From CAYVTM01 sp964454645 (GTDB lineage Bacteria > Bacteroidota > Bacteroidia > Sphingobacteriales > Sphingobacteriaceae): DNA of 64,000 nucleotides. Shown piece after piece: positions 8,153 to 16,681 of the stretch. Position 1 is the stretch's first letter. Each line of letters opens with the position of its first letter. The notes under the pieces are model-generated. The model had not been told where the DNA came from. It did no database searches and worked only from the letters and a program-made list of their open reading frames with translations. The translations under genes were made by a program, and so were the position numbers. The stretch is taken from contig CAYVTM010000005.1 in assembly GCA_964454645.1 (NCBI GenBank), forward strand, positions 1 through 64,000, written 5' to 3'.

Positions 8153-9592
8153 ATGAAAAGAACAGGTATTGTATTAGTCTGCCTACTATGCGCTCTGACG
8201 AATTACGGACAGCCGGGAAATTATCACCCCGATAAAAAATACAGTCCGGCCGAAATACAGGAAGACTTTCGTATTCTTAATTTCATCATTACAAAATACC
8301 ACCCCGCTTACGATCAATACATCTCAGCCGACAGCCTCGATAATTATACCGTTAAGCAATCCGATGCATTGATCGACAGTATTACGGAATCGGAATTTCA
8401 TTTAATAGCCCGCCGCTACCTGAAACAAATTGCCTGCGGGCATACCGTAGCCCGTCCCTCTGCAGAATGGTACAGCTACCACAAAGCACATGCACATACG
8501 CTGCCCTTCGATGTAATTTTTCTTAACGAGAAACTCTGGCTGAAAAATATTTATTTTGAGCATGACAAGATTCAAGCCGGGACAGAACTGGTATCGATAA
8601 ATAACCGTTCTACCGAAGAGATCATTACGCAGATAAAAGAAATACATCAACGCGACGGACTCCAGCACAGCTTTGTCAACTATGGTCTTCAGGAAATTTT
8701 CACAACTTATTATCTGTTCTTATATGGATTTGATACGAGCTATACCCTCATTTATAAAATGCACGATCAGATAGATACCATAGAGGTAAAAAAAGATACT
8801 GTCAGGCACGTTATACCATTACCGGTAACAGACACTTCCCTGTTCCATCTGCAAAATCAAAACCAATGGGCATACTTTTACCTGTCGAAAGATAAAGACA
8901 TCGCTTTAATCGACATCAATACTTTCGGAAATAACAAATACAAAAAATTCTATAAGCATACTTTTAAGGAGATCAGAAAAAATAATACTCAAAATTTAAT
9001 TATAGATCTTCGGAACAATGGAGGAGGTTATTTCCCTAATGGAAATTATTTCCTTCGCTATTTAATTCCTGCAAAATTCTCATTCAAGTTTTATTCGAAC
9101 GGCTCAAAGCCCAATCAAGAACCCTATCTGAAAAGTTCTTTTATGAATAAAGCCACCGGTACGCTCTTTAATACGCTCATCAGGAAAAAAGATAAAGTCA
9201 CGGGAAGAAGTAATTTTGCTATCCCATACAAACCCAAAAAGAAAAACCGGTACACAAATAATATATATGTATTAACGAACGGCGGAACTTTCTCCATGAG
9301 TGGCTGCGTAGCAAGCTCTTTAAATCATTATACCTCCGCGACATTAGTGGGAAGGGAAAGCGGAGGAGGAGATGAAGGTTCGAACGCCTTACTATTTTAT
9401 CAGTTAGAACTACCCAATACCGGGATAAGGGTAAATGTACCTTACTACCATGTACAGCACCCGGCAAAACCTGGGCAACCGGGACGAGGCGTCATCCCTG
9501 ATATCCCTGTATCTTATACCGTAGAAGATATCTTACAAGGCAAAGACCGGGATATTTCGCAGATTTTGGAACAAATTCATAATAAGAAATAA
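8153..9592 (+). CDS. Exported S41-family (tail-specific) peptidase
   Basis: 479 residues with a signal peptide (MKRTGIVLVCLLCALTNYG). The C-terminal half carries the S41 core: NLIIDLRNNGGGYFPNG, then NGGTFSMSGCVASSL with the probable nucleophile serine around S383, then TLVGRESGGGDEG and GRGVIPDIPVSYTVEDIL. S41 peptidases cleave non-polar C termini in the envelope. There is no clear PDZ domain in the middle, as in other Bacteroidota S41 relatives. The gene stands alone. Confidence 0.85.
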   Translation: MKRTGIVLVCLLCALTNYGQPGNYHPDKKYSPAEIQEDFRILNFIITKYHPAYDQYISADSLDNYTVKQSDALIDSITESEFHLIARRYLKQIACGHTVARPSAEWYSYHKAHAHTLPFDVIFLNEKLWLKNIYFEHDKIQAGTELVSINNRSTEEIITQIKEIHQRDGLQHSFVNYGLQEIFTTYYLFLYGFDTSYTLIYKMHDQIDTIEVKKDTVRHVIPLPVTDTSLFHLQNQNQWAYFYLSKDKDIALIDINTFGNNKYKKFYKHTFKEIRKNNTQNLIIDLRNNGGGYFPNGNYFLRYLIPAKFSFKFYSNGSKPNQEPYLKSSFMNKATGTLFNTLIRKKDKVTGRSNFAIPYKPKKKNRYTNNIYVLTNGGTFSMSGCVASSLNHYTSATLVGRESGGGDEGSNALLFYQLELPNTGIRVNVPYYHVQHPAKPGQPGRGVIPDIPVSYTVEDILQGKDRDISQILEQIHNKK

Positions 9593-9783
9593 ACGGAGAT
9601 AGGCAGGATGAACCCTATTTCATTTTCATATAAAAGTAGTTTTGAAGCTTCCTGGAAAAGGAATATATTTGATTAACAAGCTAAACGAAAACAAACCTGA
9701 CATATCCGCCTTCATTGACAGGCTATACGTGACAGAAGAGCGTATATGAATAAGTTAGCAGCAATTTTAAAGCTTTGCCAACG

Positions 9784-10647
9784 ATGAAAGAACGAAAACA
9801 ATTGATTTATTTTCTCTCGCTTAATTTCGGACTGAGTATATTGATTTCTCTAATTGTAATGCTCACGGGAGGTCATGACAGTAAATATATTGGAATAGGA
9901 TATATTTCAATGCTTATTCCGGCAATCTCTGTCTTGATAATGAAATTACTTTTCAAAGCCAAAACCGGAGCCGTTGGCTGGAATAGATTTCCGATAAAAT
10001 GGTTACCTGTTGCACTATTTTTAATACCATTTGCTATTCACGCAATTTGTATTCCATTGGATGCCTTTTTAAACAATGGTGCTATACCCTGGCAATCATG
10101 GTTGCATGCAGATGCCGAAGGGTTATATCATTCACCACCTGAAAGAAACTGGGGTACATTAACAGGTATTGGCCTTGCTTTTAGAGTATTACTTAATATG
10201 ATAATAGGCTTGTCCATATTGACCATTTTGGTATTTTTTGAAGAAATTGGTTGGAGAGTATGGATGTTTTCAAGGCTGATGAAAAGTTTTGACATCAAAA
10301 AAACCATACTAATCGGTGCGGTTATTTGGGGAGCATGGCATATTCCTTTTGACATCAGTGGGATTCATTACATAGAAGGTGTCCCAACGTATCAGATAGT
10401 GATACTGAATTTATTCGGGTATATCGGAGCAGGGGTCTTGATTGGTTGGTTGTGGGTGAAATCCAAAAGTATATGGATTATTTGCTTAACTCATGCATCA
10501 CTCAACAATTGGGGACAATATGCATTTAAATACATCGAGGACACGCAACATGTATCGCTGCTACATATCGGAGTAAATTGCGCACTATTAATTTTAGGTG
10601 TAGTTGTTTGGACACTTATAAAAAACAAAGCATTCAGATATAATTGA
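9784..10647 (+). CDS. CPBP-family intramembrane glutamic endopeptidase
   Basis: 287 residues from the ATG at 9784; a TTG three codons earlier is unlikely. It is a multi-pass membrane protein with all three Abi/CPBP motifs: EEIGWR in VFFEEIGWRVWMFSRL, WGAWH in AVIWGAWHIPF, and HASLNN in LTHASLNNW. Relatives include the Rce1 CAAX protease and bacteriocin self-immunity proteins. Substrate unknown. It is the first gene of the cassette-like block and is followed 24 nt later by a complete palindromic site. Confidence 0.86.
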   Translation: MKERKQLIYFLSLNFGLSILISLIVMLTGGHDSKYIGIGYISMLIPAISVLIMKLLFKAKTGAVGWNRFPIKWLPVALFLIPFAIHAICIPLDAFLNNGAIPWQSWLHADAEGLYHSPPERNWGTLTGIGLAFRVLLNMIIGLSILTILVFFEEIGWRVWMFSRLMKSFDIKKTILIGAVIWGAWHIPFDISGIHYIEGVPTYQIVILNLFGYIGAGVLIGWLWVKSKSIWIICLTHASLNNWGQYAFKYIEDTQHVSLLHIGVNCALLILGVVVWTLIKNKAFRYN

Positions 10648-10671
10648 ACGCATATTACAAGAATAAAAAAA

Positions 10672-10808
10672 CTGCTGCTAACATCGTATTGGCAATAGGC
10701 GGGCTGAACGGCTTCGATTGGACGGAAGTACAAAACTCAACTTCTGTTCTTCGATTAAACTTTAGTTGCTAATTTCCCCGCCCATCGCCAATACGCGGCC
10801 CGTTGTGC
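10672..10808 (+). repeat. Complete attC-like imperfect palindrome (site 2)
   Basis: Left arm 10676-10704 (GCTAAC, then ATCGTATTGGCAATAGGCGGG) and right arm 10776-10808 (CCCGCCCATCGCCAATACG, then CGGCCCGTTGTGCG). The stem pairs CGTATTGGC-x-AT-x-GGCGGG with two mismatches. The left arm has a few unpaired bases fewer beside AAC (10680-10682) than the right arm has beside GTT (10802-10804). AAC to GTT spans about 123 bp. Confidence 0.6.
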
Positions 10809-10852
10809 GTCATGCTAAGAAAGACCTTGCTAACTAATAACAGATATTAATT

Positions 10853-11902
10853 ATGACATTAACCCAAATAGTACTTTTCAGCTTTTTGACAATATTCACT
10901 TCCTGCAACGGACAAGAAAAAGCAAAAACACAGAAAGACTCAGATACTTCCAAACCTGGTCTAAAAGTAGTAAAAAACTTTAAGTCAGTTGGTTTGTCTC
11001 CCGATTTTGACAATACACTAGTCAGTCAATATATCAGAAGCATTTTTCAGGATTCAAAGGGAAATTTTTGGTTTGGTACAGTAGGAGAAGGCGTAGTGAG
11101 ATATGACGAAAAAACGTTGACCTATTTTTCTAACCCTGATGGTTTTATTAACAACTCAGTCTTTGCTATCAATGAAGATAAGAATGGAAACCTTTGGTTT
11201 GGAACTGACCAAGGCGTTTCTAAATATGATGGAAAAACTTTTAGAAACTACAGGCTAAGCCTAACAGAAAGTATCTTGGTTGACAAATCGGGCAGTATTT
11301 GGATGGGTACACAAGGCGGAGTTTTCCTATATGACTCCACTGCCGATAGTAAAGGAGGTCAAGGTTTTTCATTATTTCAACAGCTACCATCTATGAATGT
11401 TATTGACATTATGGAAGACAAAGGTGGCAACATTTGGTTTGCTTCCTCTAATAATGGTGTTTTTCGCTATGGCGGCAAAACAATTACCCATATTGCAGAA
11501 AAAGAAGAATTAGGGAGAAGCTATGCGGGAGGTATTGCACAAGATAACTCTGGGAATATGTGGTTTACTATGAAGGGTGGTATTTGCCAATATGATGGCA
11601 AAACCTTTACAAGTTTAACAACCAAAGACGGATTAGGTGGAAGTGAAGTTTGGGGTATATATATAGAAAAATCGGGTATCATATGGATTACAGCCAGAGG
11701 CAGTACTACCAGATACGACCCTTCTGTCAACATTTCAAATCCAAAAGCATTTACCGTGTTTACAGAAGTAGACGGGATTAACTGTTGTGTTCAAAGTATG
11801 TATCAAGACAAATCAGGAAGTATGTGGTGGGGGACCGGACAAGGACTCTATCGATTTGATGGTAAACACTTTTATCAAGTAAAACAAAATGGACCTTGGT
11901 AG
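10853..11902 (+). CDS. Lipoprotein beta-propeller with two-component-regulator propeller repeats
   Basis: 349 residues. The lipoprotein signal is LFSFLTIFTSCNGQEK, with the cysteine at residue 19. It then has about six Reg_prop-type blades with the signature D-K/S-x-G-N/S-x-W-F/M-G-T, for example DSKGNFWFGTVGEGVVRYDE, DKNGNLWFGTDQGVSKYDGK and DKSGSIWMGTQGGVFLYDS. These repeats usually form the sensor half of hybrid two-component systems; here they stand alone on a secreted lipoprotein with no kinase domain. The ligand is unknown. Confidence 0.85.
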   Translation: MTLTQIVLFSFLTIFTSCNGQEKAKTQKDSDTSKPGLKVVKNFKSVGLSPDFDNTLVSQYIRSIFQDSKGNFWFGTVGEGVVRYDEKTLTYFSNPDGFINNSVFAINEDKNGNLWFGTDQGVSKYDGKTFRNYRLSLTESILVDKSGSIWMGTQGGVFLYDSTADSKGGQGFSLFQQLPSMNVIDIMEDKGGNIWFASSNNGVFRYGGKTITHIAEKEELGRSYAGGIAQDNSGNMWFTMKGGICQYDGKTFTSLTTKDGLGGSEVWGIYIEKSGIIWITARGSTTRYDPSVNISNPKAFTVFTEVDGINCCVQSMYQDKSGSMWWGTGQGLYRFDGKHFYQVKQNGPW

Positions 11903-11960
11903 ACTTAACAAAATTAGATGACACAATAGGTTTGAAAGAAAGTATACGAAAAAAGCACGA

Positions 11961-11985
11961 ACGCACAACATCGTATTGGCACAAT
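11961..11985 (+). repeat. Half attC-like site (site 3)
   Basis: GCACAAC followed by ATCGTATTGGCACAAT. It shares AACATCGTATTGGCA with the left arm of the site at 10676, but no right arm follows. The next gene's ATG is 4 nt further on. Confidence 0.45.
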
Positions 11986-11988
11986 TAT

Positions 11989-13002
11989 ATGAGACTACCA
12001 ATAACAATACTGACACTTTTATTCTTGACTGTTCAAGTTTCATTTGGACAGAAAATAAAGACACCTAAAAATATTCAAGAAGCAATAACCATTCTTCAAG
12101 TGGACTGTTCTGATAGTTTAAAAATACTAATTAAGCAAACAGAAGATGACAAATTAATTGACCTATGTTATCCTTGGAAAGGAAACTACAAGACAATTTT
12201 TCATTGGACTGAAAAAGACAACAATGGCTCGAAAATCAAAAAATACCTAATTGAAAATGGAATTTCTGATAACAAACATCAACAGACGGTAATTCTTATT
12301 TCATTTAAAAAGCATTTATCTGGTCAACAAATAAACGAAAAAGAAATATTTGAACCATTTCGAAAAATAGAGAGAATATGGAATGATGAGGACAAAGTTA
12401 GATTTACGGCAGGCAGTATTCGTGGACAATATATTCCAAAAGACCTTGAAGACTGTTTTAAACAAATTGACGGTTTTTGGAGCGACTCAACTAAAATTAA
12501 GGTGAGACAATGGACTGAAGATGAGTTTAGCTCAAATGCTCATTTTGGATTTGGAATGTGGATGCGAAATAACTGGCAACTTTGGGGTGGTTCGAGACTT
12601 TCAAAATACTTCAATGAAAAGGGCATTTATCATCCAGACGATATGTCGGGTATTATACTTGACAGTTATCACAGATATTTGACGGGTAAAGAAATTAACC
12701 TACAACTACAAATTGACTATTATAACGCATATTGGAAGGTTAATAAAGACCCAGCAAAAGACATTTATCCGAAAGGCGAAAAAAAATTAGAGTTTAACAC
12801 TAAGCAAGTTTATAATTTAAAACAAGGGAATATTCCAGCCTACGTACATATACAATCAAACTCAAAGACTGACAAAGTTTGGATTTATGATTATCATTTC
12901 GGCTGGAAGCAACTTTCAAAAGAAGAATTGAAAAAACTAAATTCGACAACATATGAAAACAGAGAAGAAACTATCAGAACATTATTTGGAAAACAAGAAT
13001 AA
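11989..13002 (+). CDS. Secreted protein with duplicated DUF6794 domains
   Basis: 337 residues from the ATG at 11989. This start gives a clean signal peptide (MRLPITILTLLFLTVQVSFG); the 31-codon upstream extension would run through the repeat half-site. Two homologous domains follow. The first, about residues 22-120, starts TPKNIQEAITILQVDCSDS and includes HLSGQQIN. The second, about 141-250, starts IPKDLEDCFKQIDGFWSDS and includes YLTGKEIN. The second keeps the tryptophans (GMWMRNNWQLWGGSRL) and the first is more diverged. Function unknown. Confidence 0.72.
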   Translation: MRLPITILTLLFLTVQVSFGQKIKTPKNIQEAITILQVDCSDSLKILIKQTEDDKLIDLCYPWKGNYKTIFHWTEKDNNGSKIKKYLIENGISDNKHQQTVILISFKKHLSGQQINEKEIFEPFRKIERIWNDEDKVRFTAGSIRGQYIPKDLEDCFKQIDGFWSDSTKIKVRQWTEDEFSSNAHFGFGMWMRNNWQLWGGSRLSKYFNEKGIYHPDDMSGIILDSYHRYLTGKEINLQLQIDYYNAYWKVNKDPAKDIYPKGEKKLEFNTKQVYNLKQGNIPAYVHIQSNSKTDKVWIYDYHFGWKQLSKEELKKLNSTTYENREETIRTLFGKQE

Positions 13003-13006
13003 CTGT

Positions 13007-13047
13007 GTCTAACACGGGTTTGCGTCAGGCAATAGAACGTTGAATCC
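13007..13047 (+). repeat. Short attC-like site (site 4)
   Basis: TCTAACACGGGTTTGCGTCAGG leads into CAATAGAACGTTGAATC. AAC is at 13011-13013 and GTT at 13039-13041. It keeps the outer triplets and a left arm of the form seen at 14001, with almost no stem. Confidence 0.35.
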
Positions 13048-13069
13048 AATCTCTAATAACTAAAAATAA

Positions 13070-13945
13070 ATGACAGACTACACAGACGAAGAACCTCTAG
13101 ATGGTCAGCCAATCACTCCATTGGAAAATCCTTCGGATGAGATTATACTCACTAAAGATACGGAGAAAATTAATTCAAATAAAGAAGCTGAAAATATGGA
13201 AGTACATCATCATGCTCACGACCCGGCAACCCCTCATCATAAGAAAAACTGGAAATCATATTTCTGGGAGTTTTTAATGTTGTTTCTGGCTGTGTTCTGC
13301 GGTTTTATGGCAGAATGGCGATTAGAACATGTTATTGAGCATAGCCGGGAAAAAGAATTTATTAAGTCGATGATAGAAGACGCACAAATCGATATTTCAA
13401 ATATAGAAAGAGTGTCAAAAGCCAACAAAAGAAATTTACTCTATGTTGACTCACTTGCGACTGCTTGTTATAATTACGAAAATGGAAAGAGCAATGATTA
13501 TGAAATCTATCGATTATACCGGCACCTTCTATCGTCTACAGAGGCATTAAAGCCGACAGAAAGAACATTGTTGCAGTTAAATAACTCTGGAGGAATGCGA
13601 CTAATCCGAAATAAGGCCTCGGCAGATATGATTATTTTTTATGACGGTTTCGAAAAAGACATTAAGGGTCAACAGGAAGTCGCAAATAAACTAAAGTACG
13701 AATTTGCCAACACCTCATTTGAGCTTTTTAATTTTAAATATTTTAACCTGGGAAGGGATGTGAGTGTATCTCATGATGCTAAACTATTGAACAATGAAAA
13801 TATAAAGTTAACTCAATTTGCCAATAGAATAGCTATTTATGGTGGTGTCTTGACTAAATATAATTTTGACTTAAAAGAAATGAATGAAAATGCACTCAAG
13901 TTAATTAATACCTTGCAAAAAGAGTATCATCTAACGGATAAATAG
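13070..13945 (+). CDS. Single-pass membrane protein with His-rich N-terminal segment, unknown function
   Basis: 291 residues if the first ATG is used. A second ATG at 13196 (MEVHHHAHDPATPHHKKNWK) matches where relatives of this common Bacteroidota family usually begin, so the first 42 residues may be an extension. One membrane segment (FLMLFLAVFCGFMAEW) follows, then HVIEHSREKEFIKSMIEDAQ and a largely helical domain to the end. The histidine cluster HHHAHDPATPHH might bind metal; that is inference. No enzyme motif is seen. Confidence 0.7.
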   Translation: MTDYTDEEPLDGQPITPLENPSDEIILTKDTEKINSNKEAENMEVHHHAHDPATPHHKKNWKSYFWEFLMLFLAVFCGFMAEWRLEHVIEHSREKEFIKSMIEDAQIDISNIERVSKANKRNLLYVDSLATACYNYENGKSNDYEIYRLYRHLLSSTEALKPTERTLLQLNNSGGMRLIRNKASADMIIFYDGFEKDIKGQQEVANKLKYEFANTSFELFNFKYFNLGRDVSVSHDAKLLNNENIKLTQFANRIAIYGGVLTKYNFDLKEMNENALKLINTLQKEYHLTDK

Positions 13946-13996
13946 AAAAGTACGAATTATTTAAATAGTACTCATGATATACAAGAAAGCACGAAC

Positions 13997-14130
13997 GCAT
14001 AACAGCGGGTTTAAGAAATTGGCGGTTCAGTGGTTAAATCAAGTTCCGTTTTCCAATCAAGCTTTCGTGCAGGTTGACAGTTTTGTGCTCCGAAACCCGC
14101 CCGAACGCAAAGCCCGAAAACGTTGGCAAT
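13997..14130 (+). repeat. Complete attC-like imperfect palindrome (site 5)
   Basis: CATAAC (AAC 14001-14003) leads into AGCGGGTTTAAGAAATTGGCGG. The right side has GAAACCCGCCCGAACG and ends AAAACGTTGGCAAT (GTT 14122-14124). Inner pairing is GCGGGTTT with AAACCCGC. The AAC-to-GTT distance is about 122 bp, the same as at 10680-10804, although the loops differ. Confidence 0.6.
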
Positions 14131-14151
14131 AATTTTACAAAACGAAACCGA

Positions 14152-14496
14152 ATGAAAACATATAAAATTCTTAAAGAATACAAAACGCAATATGAAAATC
14201 CAATTGTTTTAAATGTTGGAGACAAAGTAAACTTAGGAGAAGAAGAAAAGGAAGAAAAATGGAAGGGCTGGATTTGGGCGGAAAGCAAAATCAATAAAGG
14301 TTGGATTCCCATACAAATAGTTGAAATCTCTGACGACAAAAAGACAGGAACAATATTGGAATTTTATTCCGCAAGGGAATTGAATGTTTTAAAAGGAGAT
14401 TTCATTGAAAAAATAAAATCTTTGAATGGTTGGACTTGGTCAAGAAATTTAAGAACAAAAGATGAAGGTTGGATACCTGATGAAATTCTTGAATAA
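14152..14496 (+). CDS. Small protein with two SH3-like repeats
   Basis: 114 residues from the ATG at 14152; an upstream extension would run through the palindromic site. The chain splits into two similar halves. The first has VLNVGDKVNLGEEEKEEKWK, GWIWAESK and GWIPIQIVE; the second has ELNVLKGDFIEKIKSLNG, WTWSRNLR and GWIPDEILE. The shared G-W-x-W ... G-W-I-P pattern is typical of bacterial variant SH3 domains. There is no signal peptide. Function unknown; it could bind a peptide or cell-wall component. It is a cassette-sized gene directly between two sites. Confidence 0.72.
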   Translation: MKTYKILKEYKTQYENPIVLNVGDKVNLGEEEKEEKWKGWIWAESKINKGWIPIQIVEISDDKKTGTILEFYSARELNVLKGDFIEKIKSLNGWTWSRNLRTKDEGWIPDEILE

Positions 14497-14503
14497 GAAC
14501 TAC

Positions 14504-14545
14504 CGCTAACAAGGGTTTTGTGTCAGCTTAAAACAACATCGCAAA
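14504..14545 (+). repeat. Partial attC-like site (site 6)
   Basis: CGCTAACAAGGGTTTTGTG, then TCAGCTTAAAACAACATCG. AAC is at 14508-14510, 12 nt after the previous stop. The left arm (AACAAGGGTTTT) resembles the AACACGGGTTT of the site at 13011. No GTT-type right box is clear. Confidence 0.35.
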
Positions 14546-14565
14546 GAAGAAACATTTTGGACTTG

Positions 14566-15136
14566 ATGAAAGTATTCGCGGAAACAGAAAGACTAATTTT
14601 AAGAGAGATACTTCCGACAGACATTGATGGAATGTTTGAGCTTCACTCTGCCCCTGAAGTCCATAGATTTTTAGGGAATAAAATAGTAACAAGCAAGGAA
14701 CAAACAATAAATATTATAAATTTTGTCAGACAACAATATATAGACCTCGGCACTGGACGTTGGGCAATTATTGACAAAAACACAAATAGTTTTATTGCTG
14801 GACAGGGTTAGAGTTTGTTACCGAACAAATAAATAATCATAAAAATTACTATGACCTTGGTTACAGACTAATTAGAAAATATTGGGGACAAGGCTTTGCG
14901 ACAGAAACTGCTTTTGCTTCATTGAAATATGCCTTTGATTTGATAACTTTAATACAAACGAAGTTTTCGCAAGGGCTGACAGTGAAAATATTAACTCAAG
15001 CAGAGTATTAGAAAAAGTTGGACTAAAATTTATTGAAACTTTTAACCTTGACGGGATTAAACACAATTGGTATAAAATTGACAAGAAAGAATTTGAATAC
15101 AAAAAGCCGACAGCTAACAGCCGTTTGCAGCAATAA
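14566..15136 (+). pseudogene. GNAT N-acetyltransferase gene broken by two frameshifts
   Basis: The frame from the ATG at 14566 reads like a RimJ/RimL-type acetyltransferase (ETERLILREILPTDIDGMF ... GRWAIIDKNTNSFIA), then stops at 14809-14811. The next frame carries on with TGLEFVTEQINNHKNYYDLG and YRLIRKYWGQGFATETA, which contains the acetyl-CoA loop. A second shift near 14940-14950 moves to EVFARADSENINSSRVLEKV and GLKFIETFNLDGIKHNWY. One missing base near 14800 would restore the tryptophan usual at the first junction. The 3' end runs into a repeat core box at 15113. Either decay or sequencing error is possible, but two shifts favour decay. Confidence 0.85.
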
Positions 15137-15145
15137 TACAACGAC
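15113..15145 (+). repeat. Partial attC-like site (site 7)
   Basis: AGCTAACAGCCGTTTGCAGC followed by AATAATACAACGAC. It has the AAC core and a short GC-rich arm. It overlaps the end of the broken acetyltransferase reading frame and sits just before the next ATG. Confidence 0.35.
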
Positions 15146-15146
15146 A

Positions 15147-15953
15147 ATGAGCAGAATAATAATTATATTGATTATGCTTCTAAGCATCCAGGCTTTTGGA
15201 CAAGCCAATGATAAAAACCATCCAAAGAAAAAGAACGACTTTATCCAACAAATTGAGAAAATTAACTCTTTGCTTAAATATTACAAGACACTTTCTCCAT
15301 TTTCCGACAATGATAATCGTTTTGAGTTAATTGATTCTATTAGTAATGAAATCACATCCCGGCTATTGAAAGTCTTAAATGACCAACGGATTTTAAACCA
15401 TCAGATTGAAAATCTTATTACCGAAGACGAACTTATAATTTCAAAATCAGCCGATAACAAAATCTACTTTTTTTCAATTGACGAAAAGACAGGCGGCTCA
15501 TATCGGACAAGTAAAACTATAATCCACTACAGACTTAACAATGGAATGGTTAAGGCAGATTTTTTTGGCAATGACCCTTCAGAAGCATTAACAACATCCA
15601 CCTATGGACAAATATTCCTGCTCGACAGCCTGGAACAAAAATATTTTGTGATAGGCGGGGTTCGCACCTGTAACACCTGTAATGCATCTCTGGCAATGAC
15701 CTTACAGCTTGATACAAATTCAATAAAAATAAAACTGGTTGCCCAATATGACGGAAGATATTATGGCCTGAAAGTATTTGAATATAATAGTGAGCTAAGA
15801 GAATTTTATTTTGAACATTATGCTGCCGACAATGACGACTCACTGTATGGTGGCGACAATGGACTAAACGGGCTTCAACATAAATACAAAAGCAGATTCA
15901 AATACTTAAACGGAGAATTTGTCGAAATTGAAAAATGTGAATTTCGGGATTGA
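15147..15953 (+). CDS. Secreted hypothetical protein
   Basis: 268 residues from the ATG at 15147, chosen because it gives a signal peptide (MSRIIIILIMLLSIQAFGQ). The mature part begins with a charged helical region (about 20-90) and continues with beta-rich sequence including ITEDELIISKSADNKIYFFS and a CNTC motif (GGVRTCNTCNASLAMTLQLD). I do not recognise a named domain. The end overlaps the next frame, and it shares the rightward direction of the cassette-like block. Confidence 0.65.
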   Translation: MSRIIIILIMLLSIQAFGQANDKNHPKKKNDFIQQIEKINSLLKYYKTLSPFSDNDNRFELIDSISNEITSRLLKVLNDQRILNHQIENLITEDELIISKSADNKIYFFSIDEKTGGSYRTSKTIIHYRLNNGMVKADFFGNDPSEALTTSTYGQIFLLDSLEQKYFVIGGVRTCNTCNASLAMTLQLDTNSIKIKLVAQYDGRYYGLKVFEYNSELREFYFEHYAADNDDSLYGGDNGLNGLQHKYKSRFKYLNGEFVEIEKCEFRD

Positions 15954-16012
15954 ACCATCATATAATTGACCCGACAAAAAACATATCAGCAGAAACTTTT
16001 AAAACTATTTAT

Positions 16013-16669
16013 ATGAGAAAGATAATAACCTTTTTATTAGCACTGTTCGTATCGGTCAATACGTTCGGACAATCGCCCTATCCCAACTGCAATGATCTAA
16101 CAGTCGAGGCTATAAATATAGATACGGCAGGCGATTTGTCAATAACAATCCGAAATACCTGCTACAGCTGTTCCCTTGGGATAACAGGTTGTGTGTATTC
16201 CGAAATGAAAGTCGTTAGAATTGTTGCTCCTTTTGACACGATTGCAGCCAGTAATTGTTATTGCTTACATTGGGAAGACCCTGATGTAAATGGCGAACTG
16301 CAAACATTTACACTTAATACTGATATTGTTTCCCTACCCCCTGTTTCCGACCTTCAGGTTCGTATGACAGGTTGTGGCTGCGATACAATTCCATTCAGTC
16401 AAATCTTATTAAACATAGCTCCAGGCAGTGTGGAAAACAGTTACTCCATTTTCCCAAACCCTGCTAAGGATGAGGTAAACATCGTCAACCTTCCAAAAGG
16501 TTCAATACTACATATTACGGACATTACCGGAAAAATTTTTTACATGACAGTTATTACCGACAGAGAACAAACAGTGATCAATACAGCAAACTTTGTAAAT
16601 GGGATTTATATTGTACACATAGAAAATAACGGAACTATTACAAACAGAAAACTTGTTATAAGTAAGTAA
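16013..16669 (+). CDS. Secreted cysteine-rich protein with T9SS type A sorting domain
   Basis: 218 residues from the ATG at 16013 (signal peptide MRKIITFLLALFVSVNTFG). The longer frame from 15950 has no signal and overlaps the previous stop. The middle domain is rich in cysteine (NTCYSCSLGITGCVYSEM, SNCYCLHWED, TGCGCDTIPF). The last 75 residues are a type IX secretion sorting domain (YSIFPNPAKDEVNIVN, GSILHITDITGKIFY, FVNGIYIVHIENNG, RKLVISK). The protein should be exported and surface-attached. Function of the middle domain is unknown. Confidence 0.8.
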   Translation: MRKIITFLLALFVSVNTFGQSPYPNCNDLTVEAINIDTAGDLSITIRNTCYSCSLGITGCVYSEMKVVRIVAPFDTIAASNCYCLHWEDPDVNGELQTFTLNTDIVSLPPVSDLQVRMTGCGCDTIPFSQILLNIAPGSVENSYSIFPNPAKDEVNIVNLPKGSILHITDITGKIFYMTVITDREQTVINTANFVNGIYIVHIENNGTITNRKLVISK

Positions 16670-16681
16670 ACAAGCTTAATA

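Noticed and set aside
9677..9749. Short frame ending DISAFIDRLYVTEERI before the CPBP gene
   Set aside because: It looks like the tail of a decayed protein, but it is too short to identify and no upstream part is seen.
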